The notes below the pieces were generated by a model. It ran no database searches. It saw nothing but the letters and a program-made list of their open reading frames with translations, and was not told where the DNA came from. The position numbers and the translations under genes are program-made. DNA of 63,754 nucleotides from Prosthecobacter debontii (GTDB lineage: Bacteria > Verrucomicrobiota > Verrucomicrobiia > Verrucomicrobiales > Verrucomicrobiaceae), in NCBI GenBank assembly GCA_945869675.1, contig CAMBPS010000008.1, forward strand, positions 1 through 63,754. Direction: 5' to 3'. Position 1 is the first letter of the stretch, and each line of letters starts with the position of its first letter. This document shows positions 57,398 to 63,754 of the stretch, piece by piece.

Positions 57398-57850
57398 AGC
57401 TTAAATCAATGTATGTTGCGGACGTATCTTGAGGAATTTGCTTTTTAATCTGATGAAAGCAGCTGGGGAGGCAGAATGGCCTTTTAAATCCGTTCTCTGT
57501 TTCGACCTATCTCGTCACCTAAGAATCCGAAGGCATTCTTCACAGCAGGCCTGTTGAAAGAAACATTGCAGGAAATTTAAATGAAGACAGAAAGACTCAT
57601 TGAAATCTCTTTGGCTATTCTTTTCAGATAATCTCAATATGTGGTTTCTATAGTTAGATGCAAATTTAACTTTGGTTTACTGAGATTCTATTTCAGCACC
57701 TGCGCGACATGGGCCAGCAGAGTTCGATCGAGGGTCTAGATGGCTCAGTTAGGCCCTTTGGGTCAACTGAGAACTGCTGCACAGGACCTTGTTTGTTACC
57801 CAGCCGTTCCTTGTGGCTGGAGCGACTCGATCAACTAGCCTGTTGGATCG
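57398..57850. other. 453-base gap between the HExxH gene and response regulator 2
   Basis: AT-rich near the HExxH start, where its promoter should lie. A hairpin is at 57744-57781. No coding frame with family features was found. Confidence 0.5.
57744..57781. terminator. Hairpin downstream of response regulator 2
   Basis: CTCAGTT and AACTGAG flank a near-palindrome GGCCC-TTT-GGGTC, giving an extended stem about 70 bases after the regulator stop on the minus strand. No T-run follows, so it may be a weak terminator or a regulatory palindrome. Confidence 0.4.
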
Positions 57851-58534
57851 TCAGACGAGTCTTTTCGGAGCTGGGCTACTTTCGATGACGTAAAGCCCCA
57901 CAGCAGCCTCTCGTGTTTTAACGTGCAGCTTCTGATAGATTTTTTTCAAATGGGCACGCACGGTTTCGTAGCTCAGCCCGAGGTCATTTGCGATATCTTT
58001 GGGAGACTGCCCTGTTGCCAAGTTTTGCAGGATTCCCATTTCCCGCTCGGTTAAGACATTCAGACTTGGCTTTTTAGCCTCAACGACAGAGACTTGGCGA
58101 AACTCATCCACCAAAAAGCGTGCTACGAGCGGACTAAGAACAGCGCCATCCTTGGCGGCTGTGCGGATGCCGTCCAGCAGTTCTTCCGGAGTCGTGTCTT
58201 TGACCAAGTAACCTGACGCCCCTTGACGCAAGCATTGGAACACATCCTGAGGATTACACGAGGCGGTGAGAACAACGCAGGTGAGATTGGGTCTATCCCG
58301 CTTGATTCGGAAGATCAATGATCCGCCATCTTCCTCGGGCAGATCAAGATCGATAAGCAGGAGATCTGCGTAGACATCCCTGCCATCCTTCCAAAATTCC
58401 TCCGCACTTCCCCAATGCCCTATAAATTCTAGCTCCTCTTGACGATTGATCATCTCAACGAGGAGCATGCGCGTGATTCGGTCATCTTCGACAATACCGA
58501 TTTTGACTTTTTTGGGGGACTGCGCGGTGCTCAT
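57851..58534 (-). CDS. NarL/FixJ-type response regulator 2
   Basis: A 227-residue paralog of the regulator at 49191. The receiver has acidic pocket EDD (16-18), phospho-Asp62 in LLIDLDLP and Lys near 112 (VKDTT). The LuxR-type HTH contains LNVLTEREMGILQNLA and LGLSYETVRAHLKKIYQKLHVKTREAA. The recognition helices of the two paralogs are almost the same (LS[HY]ETVR[VA]H[ML]KKIYQKL), so they may bind related sites. It lies between the HExxH gene and the double-CxxC gene on the same strand. Confidence 0.93.
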   Translation of the reverse strand: MSTAQSPKKVKIGIVEDDRITRMLLVEMINRQEELEFIGHWGSAEEFWKDGRDVYADLLLIDLDLPEEDGGSLIFRIKRDRPNLTCVVLTASCNPQDVFQCLRQGASGYLVKDTTPEELLDGIRTAAKDGAVLSPLVARFLVDEFRQVSVVEAKKPSLNVLTEREMGILQNLATGQSPKDIANDLGLSYETVRAHLKKIYQKLHVKTREAAVGLYVIESSPAPKRLV

Positions 58535-58604
58535 TATTGGTAAATCCTAAACTGCACTGTCTAGACTAGCTATTTAGAAACTAACGCAGATATGTCCGGC
58601 AGCG

Positions 58605-59459
58605 TCAACCCTCAACTTTGTGATTACCGCAGCATTCATGGCATAATGTGTGGGTGTAATTGACATGGCCTAAGCGACTGATGTAACTGTCCCAGCGAAC
58701 CCAGTTCCCGGCCTCGGTTCTCAGATGTTCGCAAATGGCACAGACGTCGATACAACCACCATGGTCGGGTGAATTAAACAGGGAATGTTGGTCTGCGGAC
58801 AAATGAGGCGTCCCATTTTTGGCTGCGGTGCATTCGGTATAGTGAAGGCCCGCACAAGCGTTGCAGATGGTATGGCTCAGCCTTGCACCGCTCTGGCGCA
58901 TCAAAAACTCGTCCCAGCGCAGCCATTGATCGGTGGCGTATTGCAGGTTTTCACAAATCAAACAGGTCTTCAGTCCTGATTGTTCAGCAAACCTTGTAAA
59001 ATAGGCAGACTGTTTTTGATAATAGTCCAGGGCCACAGCAATGTCATTGAGGATGTCTTGCAGCAAACTCACTGCATGGTGACTCATTTGCCGCGTCGCC
59101 GGAAGAAGGACGATCAGGCGAGCATGGGTGCAGATCCCTTTCTTTGATTGATGGATCAGCGTGCCTACCGAGAGACAAAGAACGGGACTCATCCCGATGA
59201 TTTTGACGTTGCAGGCGGTCTTCCCCGGCAAAAAGGGTTCATTTTTAAACTCATCAACGATCCTCACTGCCAGTGCTTTGGCGATGCGGTGGCAGCCTTT
59301 GAACTGAGGGTTACCTCCATTCACCTGCGTCATGAAAACAGCCCCATAAGCCTCAGTCACTTCACAACTCTTGCGCAGCAGGAACTGAAGGCTCCATGGA
59401 GAGCTTTGCAGCGCCTCCACAGGCTCGTTCTTTGATGGCAGTTTAAGTGTCGTTGGCAT
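58605..59459 (-). CDS. Protein with GAF-like N-terminus and two C-x2-C/W/H-x2-C modules
   Basis: A 284-residue protein. Residues about 15-150 look like a divergent GAF domain (FLLRKSCEVTEAYGAVFM, then ILNDIAVALDYY). Two copies of a small Cys/His module follow: C166-C169-W179-H196-C199-C202 and C240-C243-W253-H270-C273-C276, with identical spacing. The module resembles the short C-terminal extension of many PAS/GAF sensor proteins (C-x2-C ... W ... Y[IL] ... SHxxCxxC) and likely binds Zn or another metal. No enzymatic domain is present. It lies on the same strand as response regulator 2, so a partner role in the same signalling path is likely. Confidence 0.7.
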   Translation of the reverse strand: MPTTLKLPSKNEPVEALQSSPWSLQFLLRKSCEVTEAYGAVFMTQVNGGNPQFKGCHRIAKALAVRIVDEFKNEPFLPGKTACNVKIIGMSPVLCLSVGTLIHQSKKGICTHARLIVLLPATRQMSHHAVSLLQDILNDIAVALDYYQKQSAYFTRFAEQSGLKTCLICENLQYATDQWLRWDEFLMRQSGARLSHTICNACAGLHYTECTAAKNGTPHLSADQHSLFNSPDHGGCIDVCAICEHLRTEAGNWVRWDSYISRLGHVNYTHTLCHECCGNHKVEG

Positions 59460-59589
59460 GCTGGATCGTCTGTGATGAATCGCGTTAAAAAAGTCTCAGG
59501 AAGTGCAGAGGTGTGATAATTTGACTGATTTTGTTGGTTCTGATGAGTCGATAAAAATTCAGCACAGTGATTAAATTTAATTTTAAATC

Positions 59590-59682
59590 GGGTTATCCTG
59601 GCTGATTAACTCCATCGCCATTTTAATAAGTATAAAACTTAAGTATTTAACCTGAAAGTCCAGTTTCAAGCAGGATTAACCC
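59590..59682. promoter_or_regulatory. Degenerate GGRTTAACYC sites upstream of the double-CxxC gene
   Basis: GGGTTATCC at 59590-59598, GATTAACTC at 59604-59612 and GGATTAACCC at 59673-59682 lie in the AT-rich leader 130-225 bases upstream of the gene at 58605-59459. The last matches the H-NOX palindrome at 9 of 10 positions. Confidence 0.45.
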
Positions 59683-59688
59683 AAGTGG

Positions 59689-60393
59689 TTAATTGCCCTT
59701 TCTCGGAAACATTCGGTGAAGGTGCTCATGCCGTTCTCGCAGCCTCATCAGCACTTGGGCTTTGGATTGAGTTGCCTGATTGGCGGTGTCCGCTTCTAAG
59801 GCGCCTGTGTCAGAGGTAGGCTGCCCTGGTTTGGCAAGACTACTTTCAAAAGTGTTACTTGCGCTCAGGATCACGCCGGAACGCAGGTTGGCTGCACGAG
59901 AGTCAACCGTGGTCGGGGCCTGCACTCCTCCGGCAGCTTGTTGGGATAACTGTTGAATCGGTGTCTCCGGTGGCGGTTCTACCGAATCCGTTTGTTGGTT
60001 GATCCAGGCCTGCTGCCCGTTGAGGTCGACGAGCACGCGAGCCTCGAGAAGACTATCCGCGTTTTCAACTTCGACGAACTGCATCACTCCAGCCTCAGCC
60101 GGCTCGTCTTGCTGCAAGATGAAGGTCTGGTCTGTATCGGTGCGGTAAATGTAAACAGAAAGCCGGCCGTCCAATTCAGACCATCCTGCGAGTTGTAAAT
60201 TAGCCGCCCAGTCCGCGTTCTCAACGACTGTGACCTCAGATTTGGTCTCATGAGTGGTGAACATCGAGCGCTCCCACAGGGGTTGATACTCATTGAGGGG
60301 TTTGAATGAGACGGGAGACTTCTCGGGCTCTTGGGCAGGCAATAAGCCAGCCGTGAGAGCAATCAGCAGAGGAATGGAAAATCGGGAGATCAT
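59689..60393 (-). CDS. Exported protein of unknown function
   Basis: From the ATG at 60393 (start MISRFSIPLLIALTAGLLPAQ, a clear signal peptide) the protein has 234 residues; upstream residues are non-coding in character. The mature part contains LNEYQPLWERSMFTTHE, two beta-rich segments (LQLAGWSELDGRLSVYIY and LLEARVLVDLNGQQAW), then a Gln/Thr/Ser-rich tail ending in a basic helix (LRERHEHLHRMF). The Y-x-P-L-W/F element before short beta repeats is vaguely reminiscent of GspC-like periplasmic domains, but this is weak. Last gene of the exported-protein run. Confidence 0.65.
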   Translation of the reverse strand: MISRFSIPLLIALTAGLLPAQEPEKSPVSFKPLNEYQPLWERSMFTTHETKSEVTVVENADWAANLQLAGWSELDGRLSVYIYRTDTDQTFILQQDEPAEAGVMQFVEVENADSLLEARVLVDLNGQQAWINQQTDSVEPPPETPIQQLSQQAAGGVQAPTTVDSRAANLRSGVILSASNTFESSLAKPGQPTSDTGALEADTANQATQSKAQVLMRLRERHEHLHRMFPRKGN

Positions 60394-60458
60394 GCAGAGT
60401 GCAAATGGAATAGTTTCAGGCAGACGGGCAAGCACGGAGCCACGACCGCATCTTGGGG

Positions 60459-61418
60459 TTAGGGGATCTGATCGGGATCGGCAGATGCAATCGCGCTTTC
60501 GATTTCGCTGGTGCCATTGAAGGTGACCATGACCGCCTGAAGATGGACGGGTAGCGTGCCGAGCACCTGATCGGTCGTTGGTGCCGTGGTGGCTTTGTAA
60601 GTCCACACGCCGAATTGGGGCTCAACGCCATCTGGAATGGCGATGGCATTGCCAAGCAGTGTGCGGACAGCGCCATCCACGCGGTAGATGCGAATGGTCG
60701 GCAACACACCGCCAAGGGAATGGTAGAAGCCACGCATGTCCACATCGTCTCCACGGGTCGCATTCGGCCCACGCTCGCGGGTCTGGGCACGCATGATGTT
60801 GATCTGGGAATTGGGGTTGACAAGGGGGAAGTTCCCGGCCAGCTCCAGCGCGAAGGCATTGAAAACGCCGCCGGCATAATAGCCAGCCGCTGCTGCGGCT
60901 GTTCCCACGGGAATTGCCGGAGTTTTGATTTCAAAGCTGAATTGGTTCACCGCGCTGTAGGGAATGCGAGCATCACTGATGGGGACGACCTCGCTGTTCA
61001 GGATCCGCAAGGGCGAAGACTGAGTGACGACGCCGATGAGCACATTCTCCGCTGGCTCCACATCCATGCTAGTAGCGGTGAAGCTACCTGTGGCTACATC
61101 CACCACGCCATTGATCAGGGCGGTGCCGCCCAAGAATCCTGGCTCAGTCCGCCCTGCCAGCCTTGTGCGCAGGCAGAGCTGACGCACAGTCAAGGCGCGG
61201 GTGGGCGAGTGCACGGGGGTTCCCACAGGAACTTTGACCGTCACTCCAATGACCGTCATGATGGCACTGCCATCCGGCTGCAGGACGATGTTGTTGATGG
61301 GGCCTTCGGTGTAACCGGGAATCGTTGTAGGTGTAGGCGCTGGAGGCACCTGGCCAAGAGAAGATTGGGTGGTCAGTGAGAGTGCCAGAAGGCTGATTAA
61401 TAAGCAGAGGGTTTTCAT
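60459..61418 (-). CDS. Exported beta-rich protein of unknown function
   Basis: From the ATG at 61418 (start MKTLCLLISLLALSL, signal peptide ending near SSLGQ) the protein has 319 residues. The mature part is rich in short beta strands (NNIVLQPDGSAIMTVIGVTVKVPVG, FSFEIKTPAIPVG) and ends acidic (ASADPDQIP). An RGDDVD element is near residue 235. No family was recognised. It lies about 40 bases after the repeat-protein gene and about 65 before the gene at 59689, consistent with one operon. Confidence 0.65.
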   Translation of the reverse strand: MKTLCLLISLLALSLTTQSSLGQVPPAPTPTTIPGYTEGPINNIVLQPDGSAIMTVIGVTVKVPVGTPVHSPTRALTVRQLCLRTRLAGRTEPGFLGGTALINGVVDVATGSFTATSMDVEPAENVLIGVVTQSSPLRILNSEVVPISDARIPYSAVNQFSFEIKTPAIPVGTAAAAAGYYAGGVFNAFALELAGNFPLVNPNSQINIMRAQTRERGPNATRGDDVDMRGFYHSLGGVLPTIRIYRVDGAVRTLLGNAIAIPDGVEPQFGVWTYKATTAPTTDQVLGTLPVHLQAVMVTFNGTSEIESAIASADPDQIP

Positions 61419-61459
61419 CTTGAGGGTGGGTTTTGGCTGTTGGGATTGGGTGGGTTCAA

Positions 61460-63031
61460 TTAGCGGAGAGCGGAGCTGGTCCAATAAACCTGACGGGTGC
61501 TTGAAACCGCTGTGCCGGAATCATCCAAGGTTGTGACTTGCGGTCCGTAGATCTGAATGACCTTGCCACGCAGGAATTTGTCATTGAGCTCAGGCATGCG
61601 ATCGCTGTTGAGGAAGAGGCCGTGAATGCAGCCCTGGGCGTCTTTGCCGGATTGGTCGTCCCAAGTGATGATGCCTGTCTCAGAGGTGGTTACGGCCTGA
61701 TCTTCGCGCGTATCCTGAGCAGAAGCTTGGGCCCAAAGAGCGGCTGCAGCCTGTGCCTGCTGGGTGTTCGCATAGAGGGAGAAACGCAGGCGCTCTTTGT
61801 TGGGCAGATTGCCGATGGTTTCGCCGTTTTCGAGATCAGCTGTGCTTGTGCTAGGGGCCTTGCTAAAGCCTTTGACCGCTACGTTCAGAACGTGGTTCTT
61901 GCCTTGGCTGCTTTGGATGGCCATGGGGCTGAGTCCTGCCGTCTGTGCCTGCTGGGAGGCGCGGAAAATCACCTTCTTCTGTCGGCCACTGGTGGTCGAT
62001 GCAGCCTGTGCTTTGGCCACTTCGGTCGTGATTTGACCTCTGAACTGCGTTCCAGTCGCTGCAGGTGCAGTTATGGCCGCCAGGGTTGGAACCAGAGCAC
62101 CGGTAGATGCGACGATGTCATCCGCACCGCGGCCTTGGCGGATGTCAGGGGTTGCTGTAGCCGTAACGATGTCGTCAGCACCGCGACCTTGGCGGACGTC
62201 AGGGGTTGCTGTAGCCGTAACGATGTCATCAGCGCCGCGACCTTGGCGGACATCCGGCGTTGCGGTTGTTACCACGTCATCAGCACCGCGACCTTGGCGG
62301 ACGTCAGGGGTTGCTGTAGCCGTAACGATGTCATCAGCGCCGCGTCCTTGGCGGACGTCTGGGGTTGCTGTAGCTGTGACGATGTCGTCAGCGCCGCGAC
62401 CTTGGCGGAGGTCAGGGGTTGCCGCGGCAGTGTTGGTTCCAAAACCGAGGGTTGTGGTAACAAAATTGATCAGCGTGGCAACAATGCCGCGATCTTCGGT
62501 CGCCACAGCAGCCACGTCATCAGCGCCACGTCCTTGGCGGACGTCTGGGGTTGCTGTAGCTGTAACGATGTCATCAGCACCACGTCCTTGGCGGACGTCT
62601 GGGGTTGTTGTAGCTGTGACGATGTCATCAGCGCCACGTCCTTGGCGCACGTCTGGGGTTGTTGTAGCTGTAACGAGGTCATCAGCGCCGCGTCCTTGGC
62701 GGACGTCTGGGGTTGTTGTAGCTGTGACGAGGTCATCAGCGCCACGACCTTGGCGAACGTCGGGGGTTGCTGTAGCTGTGGCGAGGTCATCAGCACCGCG
62801 GCCTTGGCGAACGTCTGGGGTTGTTGTAGCTGTGGCGAGGTCATCAGCACCGCGTCCTTGGCGAACGTCTGAGGTTGTTGTGACTGCGTCATTAGCACCG
62901 CGTGCCTGGCGCTCATTTTTGACGGAAAGAGGACGGCGAATTTCGACTTCGGCTTCTTTGGCAGCGAGTGTTAAAGCTTGGCTGCTGAGCAACGCAGCGG
63001 CAGTGAGAATGGCAGAAGATTTAGGTGCCAT
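61460..63031 (-). CDS. Exported protein with thirteen RQGRGADD repeats
   Basis: From the ATG at 63031 the protein has 523 residues (earlier in-frame codons to 63127 are unlikely). A signal peptide (about 1-24, ending LTLAA) is followed by one degenerate (RQARGAND) and thirteen exact RQGRGADD octapeptides. The period is 18 residues, TPDVRQGRGADD plus a hydrophobic/Thr linker of the type (L/I/V)(V/A)TAT(T/A). A hydrophobic insertion (about 176-205, with LINFVTTTLGFG) interrupts the array after seven copies. The C-terminal about 215 residues form a separate beta-rich domain with a WDDQSGKDAQG segment. Function is unknown. The invariant octapeptide amid variable linkers suggests a binding or processing unit. 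Confidence 0.8.
   Translation of the reverse strand: MAPKSSAILTAAALLSSQALTLAAKEAEVEIRRPLSVKNERQARGANDAVTTTSDVRQGRGADDLATATTTPDVRQGRGADDLATATATPDVRQGRGADDLVTATTTPDVRQGRGADDLVTATTTPDVRQGRGADDIVTATTTPDVRQGRGADDIVTATATPDVRQGRGADDVAAVATEDRGIVATLINFVTTTLGFGTNTAAATPDLRQGRGADDIVTATATPDVRQGRGADDIVTATATPDVRQGRGADDVVTTATPDVRQGRGADDIVTATATPDVRQGRGADDIVTATATPDIRQGRGADDIVASTGALVPTLAAITAPAATGTQFRGQITTEVAKAQAASTTSGRQKKVIFRASQQAQTAGLSPMAIQSSQGKNHVLNVAVKGFSKAPSTSTADLENGETIGNLPNKERLRFSLYANTQQAQAAAALWAQASAQDTREDQAVTTSETGIITWDDQSGKDAQGCIHGLFLNSDRMPELNDKFLRGKVIQIYGPQVTTLDDSGTAVSSTRQVYWTSSALR
62111..62914 (-). repeat. 54-bp tandem repeat array inside the RQGRGADD gene
   Basis: Fourteen units of about 54 bases (18 codons) encode the RQGRGADD octapeptide plus linker, with an interruption near 62415-62505. 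Most sequence changes are in the linker (L/I/V then A/V) and at third positions; one unit is three bases shorter. The array is protein-coding, not CRISPR: there is no unique spacer between units. Confidence 0.92.
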
Positions 63032-63289
63032 TTTTTTATTGGTTTTAATGAATCTAGTATTTATAAATCGAGGGCTGAGGACTCCCCAAAATTCGGGGTA
63101 GGGTGTGCTAGCGGCTTCGGAGCCCAAGCACGATCAGGTCAGAACCAGACTCAGGCACCGCGACGACCATCCTCTTGAAGTCGTCGAAATAGCGGGCTGA
63201 GTTCATGCTGGTGCTGGCGAGATCGTAGCCTTTGATTCAGGACGTTGTGCAAACGATTACGGAAGGCAGATCGGAAAAGAGGAGGAAAT

Positions 63290-63331
63290 TGCGGCAGAGG
63301 CAGGCCAGAACAGTGGACCACCCCTGCCGCA
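63290..63331 (-). terminator. Stem-loop after the PEP-CTERM gene
   Basis: TGCGGCAG and CTGCCGCA form an 8-bp stem six bases past the stop at 63337. A pyrimidine-rich tract (AATTTCCTCCTC) follows on the minus strand. It is plausible as terminator, though without a clean T-run. Confidence 0.55.
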
Positions 63332-63336
63332 TGGTT

Positions 63337-63754
63337 TCACCCAACAGCCAGTGGAGATGAAAGGGTTTGAGGACGGCGGCGGCGCAGCATCAAGAGAGCA
63401 CTACTTAACATGAGCAGGGCGGATCCTGGCTCTGGAACTGGCGCGGTGGTAAAGTCTCCGACGTAAATGTCTTTCACCCAGATGTTTCCGTTGGTCTCAC
63501 GCAGAGCAAAGCTGGAGACGTTGGTGTCAAAGCCCATTTTTGAATTGAAGTAGGCAAAGTCCACGTAGCCGTTTTCTGCTCCTGCGATGGAGCCGTCCAC
63601 AAAGAAGCTGGTAGCTATTTCCATTTCCTGCTCGGTGATGCTGAAAATGCCGTTACTGGTGTTGAACCAGAGCATGGGATCGTCACCGCTGAGATTGAAG
63701 CCTTGGCCGTAAGCAGAGGTGCCATAGTTGAGTCCGCTAATGGTCAGTGCCAGA
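63337..63754 (-). CDS. PEP-CTERM exported protein (3' part, cut by window edge)
   Basis: The frame is open to the window end; about 138 C-terminal residues are visible. The end has the PEP-CTERM sorting signal: VPEPGSALL, a hydrophobic helix of about 12 residues, and RRRR. The body is beta-rich and ends with a WVKDIYVGDF segment. PEP-CTERM proteins are processed by an exosortase and placed at the cell surface or in exopolysaccharide. No exosortase gene is in the window. Confidence 0.88.
   Translation of the reverse strand, partial: LALTISGLNYGTSAYGQGFNLSGDDPMLWFNTSNGIFSITEQEMEIATSFFVDGSIAGAENGYVDFAYFNSKMGFDTNVSSFALRETNGNIWVKDIYVGDFTTAPVPEPGSALLMLSSALLMLRRRRPQTLSSPLAVG

Noticed and set aside
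62111-62914. CRISPR array
   Set aside because: Units are contiguous 54-bp coding repeats in frame with a gene; there are no unique spacers and no cas genes.
61538-63101. Long antisense frames (444 and 342 codons) opposite the RQGRGADD gene
   Set aside because: They are long only because the 54-bp repeat has no stop in those frames; they have no signal peptide, no family features and a composition dominated by Ser/Trp/Arg/Cys repeats.

Overview
The window looks like the chromosome of a verrucomicrobial bacterium, most likely a Prosthecobacter/Verrucomicrobium relative. The support is two complete and one partial planctomycete/verrucomicrobial-type c-type cytochrome proteins, a PEP-CTERM exported protein, a GSII-type glutamine synthetase, a HisA of the eukaryotic HIS6 type, a meso-DAP peptidoglycan cluster with tight ATGA overlaps, and many secreted low-complexity proteins. 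The assignment rests on gene content only; there is no rRNA in the window. Region 1 (1-9933) is housekeeping, nearly all on the minus strand: fabD, glycerate kinase, a FAH-fold hydrolase, hisA, tRNA-Gln, an Ate/Bpt-like gene with DUF177 and rpmF, sufE (plus strand), a PIN-PhoH ATPase and a Kef-type cation/proton antiporter. Region 2 (9973-16836) is a minus-strand cytochrome block: system II cytochrome c maturation (CcsA/ResC and ResB), a lipoprotein, an unusual LRR-cytochrome-LRR protein and a membrane-anchored cytochrome. Region 3 (16937-30159) is mixed transport and metabolism: an orphan sugar-ABC permease, an MsbA-type exporter, two small membrane paralogs, a NodT/TolC lipoprotein, an acyltransferase-3/SGNH protein, glnA (GSII), a DMT permease, a ClC channel and a Gfo/Idh/MocA oxidoreductase. 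Region 4 (30667-42730) is the dcw cluster rsmH-ftsL-ftsI-murE-murF-mraY-murD-(LysM gene)-ftsW-murG. It ends abruptly at a copy of an interspersed palindromic repeat; murC, murB, ddl, ftsQ, ftsA and ftsZ do not follow. A LysR regulator and a SNF2-type helicase come next. Region 5 (47996-59459) is the most interesting part. An H-NOX heme sensor lies directly upstream of a 1660-residue hybrid histidine kinase whose N-terminus is an HNOBA domain, the partner domain of H-NOX in soluble guanylate cyclase. Around the pair are two paralogous NarL-type response regulators, a DUF3050 (heme-oxygenase-like fold) protein, an HExxH protein of the putative peptide-modification family, a protein with two identical-spacing C-x2-C/W/H-x2-C modules, a small HTH protein and a Tat-exported NlpC/P60-like protein. 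A palindrome related to GGGTTAACCC occurs upstream of several of these genes and suggests one regulon. Region 6 (59689-63754) is a run of exported proteins on the minus strand, including one with thirteen RQGRGADD repeats on an 18-residue period, and the C-terminal part of a PEP-CTERM protein cut by the window end. A second theme is an interspersed repeat of about 150-165 bp (copies at 20541, 26140, 42730 and 47797) with nested inverted repeats, each copy sitting between genes. No CRISPR array, rRNA, intact transposase or prophage was seen.
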